A stretch of DNA of 64,000 bases from Schaalia radingae (GTDB taxonomy: Bacteria; Actinomycetota; Actinomycetes; Actinomycetales; Actinomycetaceae), in assembly GCF_900106055.1 (NCBI RefSeq), contig NZ_LT629792.1, positions 124,001 through 188,000 on the forward strand, written 5' to 3'. Below are positions 1 to 9,179 of the stretch, in pieces. Both the position numbers and the translations under genes were made by a program. How positions within the stretch are numbered: the first letter of the stretch is position 1; the number at the start of each line of letters is the position of its first letter. The notes beneath the pieces were generated by a model. It worked only from the letters and a program-made list of their open reading frames with translations. It did no database searches and was not told where the DNA came from.

Positions 1-55
1 TGCCCCACGTATCTCTATGACCGGATGAGTCTGCCTGGAGCGTAAGGAGCGCGAG

Positions 56-652
56 ATGACCACTCACACGACCGTTGCCTGGAGCGAGGGCCGTTGGCTT
101 CACGACCCTGCCGATCACCACATTGACGATGCGGGAAAACTGGTGGTAACCGCCACCGAGAAATCCGATGCGTGGGAGCGTACCTACTACGGCTTCAGTG
201 TGAACACTGCGAATGCCCTGGTCAGGGAACTTCTCCACGGTACAGCAATGGAGGTGACGCTCAATGCGGCGTTCTCCGAGCAATTCGACCAGGCTGGCAT
301 TTTCGTGCGCGCCGGTGCAAAAAACTGGGTCAAAGCGGGCCTTGAGTTTTCCGACGGAGTGCTGCAGCTCGGCGCGGTCGTCACGCGCGGCGTGTCCGAC
401 TGGTCAGTGTCGCCGGTCCACGAATGGCTCAACAAAGATGTGGTGATCCGCGTGAGCCGCCACGACGATTCGATCATCCTGCGTGCCGGCGTGGTGGGCG
501 AGGGCCTCAGGTTGGTGCGAGTACTGCCGTGTCTGCCTGACGATGGCTCGGTGGTGGAGGCAGGTCCGTTCGTGTGCTCGCCGTCCAGGGGCGGACTGTC
601 CATCGCCTTCTCGTCATGGACGCTCGGCCCTGCAGACGCCAGTTTGCACTGA
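56..652 (+). CDS. DUF1349 domain protein (concanavalin-like fold)
   Basis: A 198-residue cytoplasmic protein without signal peptide or membrane segment. The overall pattern (W-x-E-G-R-W near the start, then AFSEQFDQAGIFVRAG, WVKAGLEF and VVTRGVSDWS) matches the DUF1349 family, which has a concanavalin A/lectin-like beta-sandwich and is often annotated 'regulation of enolase protein 1'. No enzymatic function is established for the family. The ATG has an AAGGAG-like ribosome binding site about 8 bases upstream. Its length is normal for the family. It appears to be a single-gene unit, with about 120 bases before the next gene. Confidence 0.8.
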   Translation: MTTHTTVAWSEGRWLHDPADHHIDDAGKLVVTATEKSDAWERTYYGFSVNTANALVRELLHGTAMEVTLNAAFSEQFDQAGIFVRAGAKNWVKAGLEFSDGVLQLGAVVTRGVSDWSVSPVHEWLNKDVVIRVSRHDDSIILRAGVVGEGLRLVRVLPCLPDDGSVVEAGPFVCSPSRGGLSIAFSSWTLGPADASLH

Positions 653-773
653 CGAGGGTGGTGCGGTGGACCAATTGTGCGCATCCTCGGACTGACTCCT
701 ATTGTGAAAGAGCACGGGCCGCATGGGTCCGTGAAAACGCCGGCTGCACGCTGGATGTCACGATGAGGAAACG

Positions 774-1859
774 GTGCTAGGGACAGTACTGACAACGATC
801 ACACCCATGATCACGGTGGGAGTGCTGGGAACACTTTTCGCACGCAACTGTCACTTTGTCGGTGCCCTGAACCCGATCAACGACTTCGTCTTCTATGTCA
901 CCCTGCCGTGCTACATGTTCACCGTCGTGCTCAATGCGCCACTGGACACGTCAGCTACCCCGGTCGTGGAAGCACTCTCAGGCCCCGTCATCGCAGTGCT
1001 CCTCTACTTCCTGCTCGGCTTCACTCTCCGAGCAGTCTCTAAGCGGCGTCGGCTGTGTCAGGAACGTCGTGAAGGACAGGAAACGGACGCTGATCTCTCC
1101 GCCCGTGACCGTGCCCGCACAAGCGGAGCGTTCAACCCGTCCCCCATTGTTTTGGGCGCGACCTTCGGCAACGTCGGATACATGGGTGTGCCTATCGCAC
1201 TGGCCCTGATCGGACCACAGGCCGGCCTTGCGGGCGGCGTCATTCAACTGCTCCACAACGTTGTTTTCCTGTCGGGCTATCCCATCATGCGTCAGCTCCT
1301 GCTGGGACAGTCCGCGCACGAGGAACACGTCGACCGTGATCACGCCACGCATACTGCCCGCCCCCGCCACTGGCCGCGAGCGCTCCAAGTCCTCATCCAG
1401 GCCGTCACCATGCCTCCCACAATTGCCTTTGCCCTGGCACTTGGCGTCAATGCCCTGCATATCCGCCTCCCGGAGGCAATCACGCACACGACGTCACTGA
1501 TTGCCGGAGCCACGGTGCCCTGTGCCTTGTTCGCGATTGGTCTGGCTGTCCCTGAGGCCCTGCGGGCCCTGCGTCAGCGTTTTGTCCCATTGTCAGTGGT
1601 CCTCGCTGCGGCCCTGACGAAGACGGTGGTGCTGCCGCTGCTGGTGGTGGGCGTGATCGCAGCGTGTGGCATTGATACTCATTCGGTGTGGGCGCTGACG
1701 GCGATCGTCCTGGCGAGCATTCCCTCGGCGTCAGCGGTGCTCAACCTTGCGCTCGGCCTGGATGGTGACCCTCAGGGAGCAACCTCCACGATCGTTATGA
1801 CGCTGACCGTCTTTCCCGTGACATTCCCGCTGGTGTTCTTGCTGGTGAGCGCCCTGTAG
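774..1859 (+). CDS. AEC-family transporter (auxin efflux carrier-like permease)
   Basis: A 361-residue integral membrane protein with about ten hydrophobic segments arranged as two halves around a charged cytoplasmic loop near residues 85-115. This is the layout of the AEC family of bile/arsenite/riboflavin-superfamily transporters, which export or import small organic anions such as malate. Family-typical stretches are FGNVGYMGVPIA and the C-terminal LASIPSASAVLNLALG. The start is GTG at 774, preceded by GAGGA. The substrate cannot be read from the sequence. It converges on the acyltransferase gene that follows on the other strand. Confidence 0.85.
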   Translation: MLGTVLTTITPMITVGVLGTLFARNCHFVGALNPINDFVFYVTLPCYMFTVVLNAPLDTSATPVVEALSGPVIAVLLYFLLGFTLRAVSKRRRLCQERREGQETDADLSARDRARTSGAFNPSPIVLGATFGNVGYMGVPIALALIGPQAGLAGGVIQLLHNVVFLSGYPIMRQLLLGQSAHEEHVDRDHATHTARPRHWPRALQVLIQAVTMPPTIAFALALGVNALHIRLPEAITHTTSLIAGATVPCALFAIGLAVPEALRALRQRFVPLSVVLAAALTKTVVLPLLVVGVIAACGIDTHSVWALTAIVLASIPSASAVLNLALGLDGDPQGATSTIVMTLTVFPVTFPLVFLLVSAL

Positions 1860-1875
1860 TAGGCGCTTCCTGCCC

Positions 1876-3864
1876 TTACCTCGGCACAGTGTCGAGGGCG
1901 TCCAGCACAGTCCGCGTCCACACCTTTGCGCCCTCTTCGTCGGGGTGAACGTTGTCGGAGGCCAGAAGGTCGGTGTGCTCTGCAATCGCGGCGGCCCAGT
2001 CGGCCACGCGAACCCGGTCCTTATGCGCTGCCGCCCATGAACGGATCGTGTCAGCGGCGGGACGAATCCACGTGTCATCGTCCGGGCCAAACCCGGTGAC
2101 CAGCACGAGGCGACGATCCGGCCCGAGCTGCTTGAGCACCTCATCGAGCTGCTCGGGTGGAACATCACCGTTAGTGGCCAGAGCGACAACGACGTAGCGG
2201 CGGGCACCATATTCAGCATCAACCTGCGTGAGGACGGATGAAACCTGATAGATCGAACGCGACACTTCGGCATTGATCGCAATACCCGGACGCTCCTCAG
2301 TTAAAGCAGGCGCAGCCGCCAGCGTCACCGAATCCCCGATCACCGTGATCTGATTGCCGGGAATCGGTGTGGCGGGCTGATCTGAATGGTCGTGTCCCGC
2401 TCCGGATACGGCACCTGCGGCAGCGGACTGGGCAGCAGACGGGTCGCCCTCGGCCTTCTGGCCGGACGCGGGGGTGGTATCGCCGGCAGCGGACTGCGAG
2501 CCGGAAATGGCGGCCTGGCCGGAGCGAATGGCCTGCTCGGCGCTGGACATGGCAGGCTGGCGCGCCACTGCAGTCACGAGCACCCCGATGATCAGCATCG
2601 AGACTATGAACACGATGATGCGGCCACGCTCCTGCAGGCTCGTGATCCACAAGCGCACTGTGGCAACGATGCCGCCCTTGCGCAGCGGCGTTTCAACCCA
2701 CCGGTACGAGGCCTCTGCGATCACGACGCTGAGCGCTGCCAGAGCGAGCGCCATCGGGCGCGGCATGTCGCCATCGACGAGGTAGTAGCCCAGAACCCAC
2801 AGCGGCCAGTGCCACAGGTAGATGCCATAGGAGCGTTCACCAATCCAGCGCATGAAGGGTGCATCAAGGATGCGGCACAGGAAACGTCCCGATACGGAAC
2901 CGCTCAGTACTGCCGGCATCATCGCCTGGATCACTCCGACCGCGCCGAGCGTTGCAAGGATCAGAACGATTTCCAGGGCGAGCGGAGCGTTGTTCATGGG
3001 CAACATGATGGCGACCACCACGATGATGACGGCGCCCACGTAGCCCAGCGAGGCGCGAGCCGTCGCAGTGCGCGCACTGATCGGGGCGGGTTCATCGATG
3101 CTGAGCGGATCGCCGCAGGCCAACGCCAGCGCGCTGCCTGCCATCAGGCCGAAGGCACGCGAATCGGTTCCCATGTAGATGCGCGAGGGGTCAGCACCTC
3201 CCGATGCCAATGCCAGTGCCCACAGAGCTGATGCCGCCATCAGACATGCAGCGACGATCCAGATCCAGCGCTCTGAATGGGCGAAAACGCGGCGCGCCAG
3301 CCACAGAAGGGCGATCACGATGAGCGGCCAGATCAGGTAGAACTGCTGCTCGATGGCCAGGGACCACATGTGGGTGAGCAGCAGCGGCTGATTGCGGTCG
3401 AAGTAGCTGGATCCGGCAGCAATCTCCACCCAGTTATAGGTATACGTCAACGCGCCGACAAATTGGCGTCGGATAGCCAGCAGCGCATCCCCGCCGACTA
3501 TGGCCGCCGCAGTGGTGGCCACCACCACCATGACTGCGACGGCAGGAACCAGGCGGCGCACCCGCCGCACCCAAAAGCCCTTGAGATCAATGTGACCGGC
3601 CGTGCGGAACTCATGGATCAGCAGGGACGTGATGAGGAATCCCGAAATCACCAGGAACACATCCACGCCTACCATGCCGCCCGGCATCCACGAGCGCATC
3701 AGGTGGTAGATCAGCACCACTGCGACTGCCAGCGCGCGCAGCCCGTCAAGGCCGGGAACGCGCCGCCGGGTGGATGCTGTGTGCTGTGAATCTGCCACGT
3801 CAGTCGCGCTGTAGGGCAAAGAGATGGTCAAGCACGGCGCCTCCTGAGACACGCAAACCGTCAT
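1876..3864 (-). CDS. acyltransferase-3 / SGNH-hydrolase fusion (OafA-like O-acetyltransferase)
   Basis: A 662-residue membrane enzyme of the OafA/YrhL type that O-acetylates cell-envelope polysaccharide or peptidoglycan. Residues about 35-390 form the acyltransferase-3 domain with around ten membrane helices. It contains GLDGLRALAV followed by the family histidine (His54), GVDVFLVISGFLI, and MWSLAIEQQFYLIWP. A low-complexity Ser/Ala/Gly linker (about 430-500) leads to an extracellular SGNH esterase domain with GDS (Ser512) and a C-terminal D-x-x-H (Asp637, His640). The annotated start overlaps the upstream hydrolase gene by 65 bases, so a later start before residue 33 is possible. The two genes are probably cotranscribed. 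Confidence 0.88.
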   Translation of the reverse strand: MTVCVSQEAPCLTISLPYSATDVADSQHTASTRRRVPGLDGLRALAVAVVLIYHLMRSWMPGGMVGVDVFLVISGFLITSLLIHEFRTAGHIDLKGFWVRRVRRLVPAVAVMVVVATTAAAIVGGDALLAIRRQFVGALTYTYNWVEIAAGSSYFDRNQPLLLTHMWSLAIEQQFYLIWPLIVIALLWLARRVFAHSERWIWIVAACLMAASALWALALASGGADPSRIYMGTDSRAFGLMAGSALALACGDPLSIDEPAPISARTATARASLGYVGAVIIVVVAIMLPMNNAPLALEIVLILATLGAVGVIQAMMPAVLSGSVSGRFLCRILDAPFMRWIGERSYGIYLWHWPLWVLGYYLVDGDMPRPMALALAALSVVIAEASYRWVETPLRKGGIVATVRLWITSLQERGRIIVFIVSMLIIGVLVTAVARQPAMSSAEQAIRSGQAAISGSQSAAGDTTPASGQKAEGDPSAAQSAAAGAVSGAGHDHSDQPATPIPGNQITVIGDSVTLAAAPALTEERPGIAINAEVSRSIYQVSSVLTQVDAEYGARRYVVVALATNGDVPPEQLDEVLKQLGPDRRLVLVTGFGPDDDTWIRPAADTIRSWAAAHKDRVRVADWAAAIAEHTDLLASDNVHPDEEGAKVWTRTVLDALDTVPR

Positions 3865-5152
3865 GCTGGTACTCGTTTGTCACCCACACGCGCGATCCGC
3901 GAATGGCGCTCGCAGTTTCCAGTGACAACTCACGCGGCACAAACATGTCATCGAAGTAGACGGCCGACGCGACAGGTACCGAGTTCTCAGCCAGCACCTC
4001 CGGGTCGTACACCGCTGGCCAGTCGGTGCGGTTGGCCAGGATGTCGGCAGCCTCGCCCAGTCCGGTCAGCTCCGGATCCTCATCGAAAATCGAGCGCATC
4101 ATGTGCTCCCCGGTCAGGTAGTACGGCTCGGACGTATCCAACGGGTCAGCATCTGGATCAAACCCCGCGATCTCACGCGAAAGCCGATCCGCTGACCAGC
4201 GGGTTGCAGTGCCCGCCAGGGCAGGGGTGGTCGCAGCGTAAATCGTTTCCTGCAGCACCGCATACATAGGAGTGGTCTGAGCGACCTCGTCTGCCACTTG
4301 TTGTAGGAAGTGACGCGACAGGCGTGAGACCCCGTTAACCGTGACGAAGGGGGCTTCCAGCATGTAGTGCAGCGTGTCGAAACGCAGTTGCCCACCCAGA
4401 CATATGCCGATCATGCGGAAACGCTCCGTGGAGAGGCGCTCACCGGTTGGCAGACATTCCTCGTGGTCACGCACATGCGCGGCGATGCGGCGAATCATCG
4501 GCTCATCGTCAGGGTAACGCTCATAGTACGCGCGGTTGCGTGCTGCGGTACGCTCGTAGGTCAGCCGGTAAATCGAATCAATGTCCGTCAGACCGGGCAG
4601 ACCGCCGGTGTTGAAGACGGCGCGCAGCCCTTCGGGTGCAATCGACAGGTAGCACGTGTTGATGAAGCCGCCAAAACTCTGACCGAGCGTCGTCCACGGC
4701 TCATCGCCAGCCAGCTCACGGCGCACAACTTCCGCATCGCGCACAATCTGATCCTGTCGGAACAGCATCAGGTAGTCAGCAATTTCCTGAGCAGTGGGAG
4801 CGTGGTCACCCTCGTCAGTGACGGATTGATTGCCGAGGGAACTCAGCGTGAGCTTGTCGAGCCGGTGGGATCTGCCCGTCCCGCGCTGGTCCAGCAGAAC
4901 GACGCGGTAGTCCTTGAGCATGCGGCCGATGAATCCGTCGCGAAAATCGCCTGGACGGGGGCCTTCGCCTCCGGGACCACCCTGCATGAACACCAGGTAT
5001 GGCAGGCTGTCTCCACCGGGGGGGATAATCTCGCGAGCATAAATATCCACCGTCCCGTGGTCATGCGCATCGGGCGCATTGTGATCCAGTGGGACGGTGA
5101 ATGTGTGGTCGTGAATGGTGCTTGAATGGTGAATGTAGCTTCCGATGCGCAT
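3800..5152 (-). CDS. alpha/beta hydrolase, proline iminopeptidase-like (S33)
   Basis: A 450-residue cytoplasmic alpha/beta hydrolase. It shows the oxyanion motif GGPGGEGP (58-65), LDQRGTGRS (88-96), the nucleophile elbow GQSFGG (Ser159), an acidic residue around Asp401/402 in YFDDMFVP and a late His430. The order and spacing match proline iminopeptidases of family S33, which remove N-terminal proline from peptides. The true substrate is not proven. It lies directly upstream of, and overlaps, the acyltransferase/SGNH gene, implying one transcript. Confidence 0.85.
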   Translation of the reverse strand: MRIGSYIHHSSTIHDHTFTVPLDHNAPDAHDHGTVDIYAREIIPPGGDSLPYLVFMQGGPGGEGPRPGDFRDGFIGRMLKDYRVVLLDQRGTGRSHRLDKLTLSSLGNQSVTDEGDHAPTAQEIADYLMLFRQDQIVRDAEVVRRELAGDEPWTTLGQSFGGFINTCYLSIAPEGLRAVFNTGGLPGLTDIDSIYRLTYERTAARNRAYYERYPDDEPMIRRIAAHVRDHEECLPTGERLSTERFRMIGICLGGQLRFDTLHYMLEAPFVTVNGVSRLSRHFLQQVADEVAQTTPMYAVLQETIYAATTPALAGTATRWSADRLSREIAGFDPDADPLDTSEPYYLTGEHMMRSIFDEDPELTGLGEAADILANRTDWPAVYDPEVLAENSVPVASAVYFDDMFVPRELSLETASAIRGSRVWVTNEYQHDGLRVSGGAVLDHLFALQRD

Positions 5153-5182
5153 GCACCACAGTGTAGCTACGGGTGGCGAGCC

Positions 5183-6580
5183 TCAGTCGTTGGCGCGCCC
5201 CAGGGCAGCCAGGACGTGACGCTCCAGCGGTGTGCAGATCAGCAACGCCACCAGACTCATTCCCAGTCCGATGCCGCCAATCATGAGCAGGCGGACCAGC
5301 GTGTCGTCAGTGGCGGCGCTGCGTCCTCCGGTTGACGCCAGCGACAGGCCACGACCCAAAGCGGCGAACAGGATGGATGTCACAACCAGGGGTGCGAAAC
5401 TCTGGAACAGTCGAACAAGGGTGAACAGGTGACGAGGGAATCCCATGCGGTCCAGGGCCTGAGTTTGTGTGAGTCGATCGAAGACCCCTGACGCCTGGTT
5501 CATCAGGGTGGACAGGGCTGACACGGCGAAGCCGATTCCCAGCGTGATCGTCACGCCCAGCGGGACGTCGTGCGTGAAGAGGATTACCTCTGGCGATATT
5601 TCCTGCTTTGTGGTGGACACCGTAGCGAAGTCCATGACGGAGGTGAACCCGCCGATGAAGCACAGAATGGACAGCGCTCCGACTGCGCGCCACACAGCGC
5701 GCGGGTCATCCATGATGCGGCGGGCCGCCAGGACCACCGAGGGGAAGTGACTCAGCGTGAATGGTGCAGCCAGCAGCTGAATGATGAACGGAGCTGCGAT
5801 TGCGATCGCGATGATGGTGACAGATAACAGCGCAATAACAACGAGCATTCCCTGATTATTGAAGTCGGCGGTCGGGAAGATAGCGAAGGTGCAGAACAGA
5901 ACGATTGCTCCTGCCAGGACGAACAGGCGCCACATCCGCAGTGCCTTCGGTGTATGCCGCTTGGCGACTCCCAGCGGTGAGATCCGCACTTTCTGCAGGC
6001 CGACCAGTGTTGAGATGACTGCGATAGTGAGCAGGACGGCCAGCACAATCGCCAGCATCCATGCAGGCACGAGCATCTCGGCAGGGTCGATGGCGACAGT
6101 GAGGAAATGAGCGTACGACCACAACGGCAGTGTCACCACGTACAGTATGACGCCAATGGCTGCGCCGATTACCCACTGGATAACCGTTTCCACCAGTGCG
6201 ATCAGGATGACCTGCCCACTTGTTGCTCCAACCAGACGCAGTGAGGCGAGGCGTTCGGATCTGCCCTGTGCTCCCAGGCGTGCCGCTGAGGACCCGAGAG
6301 AGAACACGGGGAAGGCAAGTAAGACGACTGCGAACAGGGCGAACACGAGATACGCTTCTGTTGCCGATGGATGCAAGTCGAGGCGTGCGAACGCTTTCAG
6401 GAGGCGCTCGGAAGGATCATTTGCCCATGTGTAGAACATCCACACGCCGCCTGCCACAGTCAGCGTCATCGCGGTGGACAGTGCAAATGATGCGACGGCT
6501 AGGACGTCCAGCCACGCGTCTCCGGCACGGGAGCGCAGCCTGCCGACGGTGAGCATCGGAGCCAAGTGCAGGGTCTTCAT
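5183..6580 (-). CDS. ABC transporter permease, FtsX/MacB-like
   Basis: A 465-residue membrane protein with about eight to ten hydrophobic segments. The sequence after the second segment (SERLASLRLVGATSGQVILIALVE) is typical of FtsX-like permease domains of MacB-type exporters, with a second, less conserved repeat in the C-terminal half (DRMGFPRHLFTLVRLFQS). Its ATG overlaps the stop of the ATPase gene by four bases, so the two subunits are translationally coupled. It is divergent from a two-component system, a common arrangement for antimicrobial-peptide or lipid exporters. The substrate is unknown. Confidence 0.85.
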   Translation of the reverse strand: MKTLHLAPMLTVGRLRSRAGDAWLDVLAVASFALSTAMTLTVAGGVWMFYTWANDPSERLLKAFARLDLHPSATEAYLVFALFAVVLLAFPVFSLGSSAARLGAQGRSERLASLRLVGATSGQVILIALVETVIQWVIGAAIGVILYVVTLPLWSYAHFLTVAIDPAEMLVPAWMLAIVLAVLLTIAVISTLVGLQKVRISPLGVAKRHTPKALRMWRLFVLAGAIVLFCTFAIFPTADFNNQGMLVVIALLSVTIIAIAIAAPFIIQLLAAPFTLSHFPSVVLAARRIMDDPRAVWRAVGALSILCFIGGFTSVMDFATVSTTKQEISPEVILFTHDVPLGVTITLGIGFAVSALSTLMNQASGVFDRLTQTQALDRMGFPRHLFTLVRLFQSFAPLVVTSILFAALGRGLSLASTGGRSAATDDTLVRLLMIGGIGLGMSLVALLICTPLERHVLAALGRAND

Positions 6581-7320
6581 CGCAGACCACCACCGGGGGC
6601 CTGAGCAGGAACCTCGCGCACACCCGAATCTGCGTGCACAACGCCGTCACGGATTTCAACGAGTCGTTGACACCAGTCGGCAACGTGTGAATCGTGCGTG
6701 ACGATGATGAGCGTTGCGCCACTCATCTGCGTTGTTGTGGTCAGAATCTGCATCACCTCGTGGCCGGTGGACTGGTCGAGCGCGCCGGTCGGCTCGTCGG
6801 CAAAAACCACGCTGGGAGAGCCTGCCAAGGCGCGTGCGATGGCGACGCGCTGCATCTGCCCGCCTGACATTTCACCGGGACGGCGCGACTTCTCGGTACC
6901 CAGGCCGAGCCGCTCCAGCCACATATCGGCCTGAGCGAGGGACGCTTTGCGGCTTTGCCCCGTCAGCATCAGCGGCACGGCCACGTTTTCACGTGCGGGA
7001 AGTTCGGGGATGAGCTGGCCATCCTGGAACACGAAGCCGAATCGGGCCAGGCGCAGTTTGGAGCGGCGCGCGTCGGACAGTGCTGAAATGTTGTCCTGCC
7101 CCAGGAACGCGGCTCCCGATGTGGGTGGCAGAATCCCAGCCAGGCAGTGCAGCAGTGTGGACTTGCCGGACCCTGACGGACCCATGATCGCCACTGACTG
7201 CCCGGGCGGGAATTCGATGTCAACGCCTCGTAGAGCCGGTACGGTACCGAAATTCTTCGTCAACGCGTGGCCGCTGAGCACCTGAGGTGTTGCGGACGCG
7301 GAATTCATTCTTTGTGCCAT
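6577..7320 (-). CDS. ABC transporter ATP-binding protein (LolD/MacB type)
   Basis: A 247-residue ATPase that energises the adjacent FtsX-like permease. Visible motifs are Walker A GPSGSGKST, Q-loop FVFQDGQLIP, signature MSGGQMQRVAIARAL, Walker B VVFADEP and the switch histidine in IIVTHD. The start is placed at ATG 7320 because AAAGGAT lies about 12 bases before it. An upstream in-frame ATG at 7377 has no ribosome binding site. It is divergent from the histidine kinase gene at 7466, with about 145 bases between them that must hold both promoters. Confidence 0.92.
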   Translation of the reverse strand: MAQRMNSASATPQVLSGHALTKNFGTVPALRGVDIEFPPGQSVAIMGPSGSGKSTLLHCLAGILPPTSGAAFLGQDNISALSDARRSKLRLARFGFVFQDGQLIPELPARENVAVPLMLTGQSRKASLAQADMWLERLGLGTEKSRRPGEMSGGQMQRVAIARALAGSPSVVFADEPTGALDQSTGHEVMQILTTTTQMSGATLIIVTHDSHVADWCQRLVEIRDGVVHADSGVREVPAQAPGGGLR

Positions 7321-7465
7321 GTCACCAGTACATCCTTTTGCGTGCTGATTCAACAGTGAGCAGGGGCGATATTTCATGGTAGAGCCAGGTCTACTGTCTG
7401 AACCGACCAGTACTGGAGCGCGCCGTCACCCTCCGGGCTGCGTGTGGCGCTTATAGGATGTTCGT

Positions 7466-8422
7466 GTGCAGATGCGAGATGAATGGAAAGCGTTCCTATG
7501 CGGAGCAGGCGCATGTCTCAGCGCTCTGACTGCATGCCTGTTTGCCATGATGTTTCTCAGCAATCCCGGGATTGGTCTGGGTGTGGCGGTCGTGTGCGCA
7601 CTCGCCGTATTTGCGGCCTGCCTGTTCAACGTGTGGACAATGGTCAGGGACCACGACGGTGGGGCGTGGTGGCGCCGCTCGACTGCTCCTGCAGCGCCCG
7701 ACGCTTTTGACGAGGTGGTGCACGCGCACCGAGACATCGCCAATGCCTTCGAAATTGAGCGCCGCCGCATTGAACGCGACCTGCATGACGGAGCGCAGCA
7801 GTTCATCGTTGCAGCATCAATGGATATCGGGGAAGCGGCTTTGATGCTCGATGACCTGTCAGTGGGCGACAGCGTGGATCCCGCGAGTATGCGCAGCGTC
7901 AGCGAACGCCTCGAATCAGCAGCCCAGCGCACGGGAAAAGCTCTGTCCGCCTTGCGTCGCACAGTTGCCGGCATCCACCCTAAAGTGCTGTCAGATCTGG
8001 GGCTTGAGGCAGCGGTGCGAGACCTGGCGGACGCCAGTCCGCTGGACGCCGACGTCAAGGTACCCATCCCGCTTCCCGACATTCCTCAGGGCGTGATTGC
8101 TGCCGGATACTTCATGGTGGCTGAATGCCTGACGAACGCCGCGAAGTATGCGCCTCACGCGCATGTCACCGTGCTGGTCATCGCCGGTGAGAATCTGCAG
8201 ATCACAGTGACAGATGACGGTCCTGGAGGAGCAAGCGTGCGCGCCGACGGCGGACTGGCTGGCATGCGTGAACGGCTGGCCTCTTTCGGCGGTTCCCTGG
8301 ATGTGTCCAGTCCCGAGGGTGGCCCGACCATTATTTCGGGGCGAATTCCGCTCATGTTGATGCGCGGCGAATTCAGCGTCACATCACGAGCCGGCTCACC
8401 CCTCACCAATAAGGAGGCATGA
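7466..8422 (+). CDS. sensor histidine kinase, NarL-partner (HisKA_3) type
   Basis: A 318-residue kinase with two N-terminal membrane helices (about 9-30 and 36-58) and essentially no extracellular loop, so it probably senses the membrane or a partner. The dimerisation/phosphoacceptor motif [15 protein letters not shown] contains His107. The ATPase domain has the N box around Asn224 (TNAAKYAP), DDGPGGA (250-256) and GLAGMRER (263-270). It starts at GTG 7466 with AGGAT nearby; an in-frame ATG lies two codons later. It overlaps the response regulator gene and faces an ABC exporter, which suggests envelope-stress or peptide-triggered control of that exporter (inference). Confidence 0.92.
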   Translation: MQMRDEWKAFLCGAGACLSALTACLFAMMFLSNPGIGLGVAVVCALAVFAACLFNVWTMVRDHDGGAWWRRSTAPAAPDAFDEVVHAHRDIANAFEIERRRIERDLHDGAQQFIVAASMDIGEAALMLDDLSVGDSVDPASMRSVSERLESAAQRTGKALSALRRTVAGIHPKVLSDLGLEAAVRDLADASPLDADVKVPIPLPDIPQGVIAAGYFMVAECLTNAAKYAPHAHVTVLVIAGENLQITVTDDGPGGASVRADGGLAGMRERLASFGGSLDVSSPEGGPTIISGRIPLMLMRGEFSVTSRAGSPLTNKEA

Positions 8423-9144
8423 TGAAACTCATCGTGGCAGATGACTCCACGCTTTTCCGTGAAGGCATTATCGGCCTGCTGGAGCGACGCGGCCATGAGG
8501 TCATCGTTCACGTCGCCACAGCGCCGGAGCTGATTGACGCAGTTGGACAGGTCGACGCGGACCTGGTGATCACCGATGTGCGCATGCCGCCGGGAATGAG
8601 TGATGACGGCCTGCGTGCAGCAGTTGAGATCCGCAGACAGCACCCTGGTTTGGGAATAGTGGTGCTGTCACAGTATGTGGCACCGGCCTACGCGCGCGAA
8701 CTGTTCAACCCGCAGTCCGCCCACCATCCGGCTTCGGATGTCAGGTTTGCGGGGTCACCTTCGGCCGGCAATGCGGATGAGGATGCCCCCGGAGGTCTTG
8801 GCTACCTGCTCAAAGACCGTGTCGCGAGGGTGGCTGACTTCATCCGATCGCTCGACATTGTCGCTGCTGGCGGCGTGGTGATCGACCCGGAGGTGGCGGC
8901 GGAGCTGATGCGGCACGAGCCGTCGAAGCTGTCCACGCTGACTGAGCGCGAAATGGAGATTCTCGCGCTCATGGCGCGCGGATTGTCGAATGCGGAACTG
9001 GCCGATGAACTGGTCGTATCGGCGGCAACCGTGTCGAAACACGTGGCGAACATCTTCCTCAAACTCGGCATGGAGCCGGGTGAGGAGAACCGTCGGGTGC
9101 GCGCGGTGCTGGCCTACCTGACTGAGCAGCACGCGCAGCGCTGA
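8422..9144 (+). CDS. response regulator, NarL/FixJ family
   Basis: A 240-residue DNA-binding regulator. The receiver domain has the acidic pair DD (7-8), phosphoacceptor Asp52 in TDVRMP and conserved Lys131. The C-terminal LuxR-type helix-turn-helix is at about 172-218 ([18 protein letters not shown], then [15 protein letters not shown]). Two consecutive ATGs (8419, 8422) follow AAGGAGG. The second is better spaced and shares a base with the kinase stop codon. Unusually, about 28 extra residues (95-122, rich in Pro/Ser/Ala/Asp) are inserted before the GYLLK strand of the receiver. Confidence 0.92.
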   Translation: MKLIVADDSTLFREGIIGLLERRGHEVIVHVATAPELIDAVGQVDADLVITDVRMPPGMSDDGLRAAVEIRRQHPGLGIVVLSQYVAPAYARELFNPQSAHHPASDVRFAGSPSAGNADEDAPGGLGYLLKDRVARVADFIRSLDIVAAGGVVIDPEVAAELMRHEPSKLSTLTEREMEILALMARGLSNAELADELVVSAATVSKHVANIFLKLGMEPGEENRRVRAVLAYLTEQHAQR

Positions 9145-9179
9145 TTGCCGGCGTACCGTCGCGCTCGTGCCGGCCTGGC

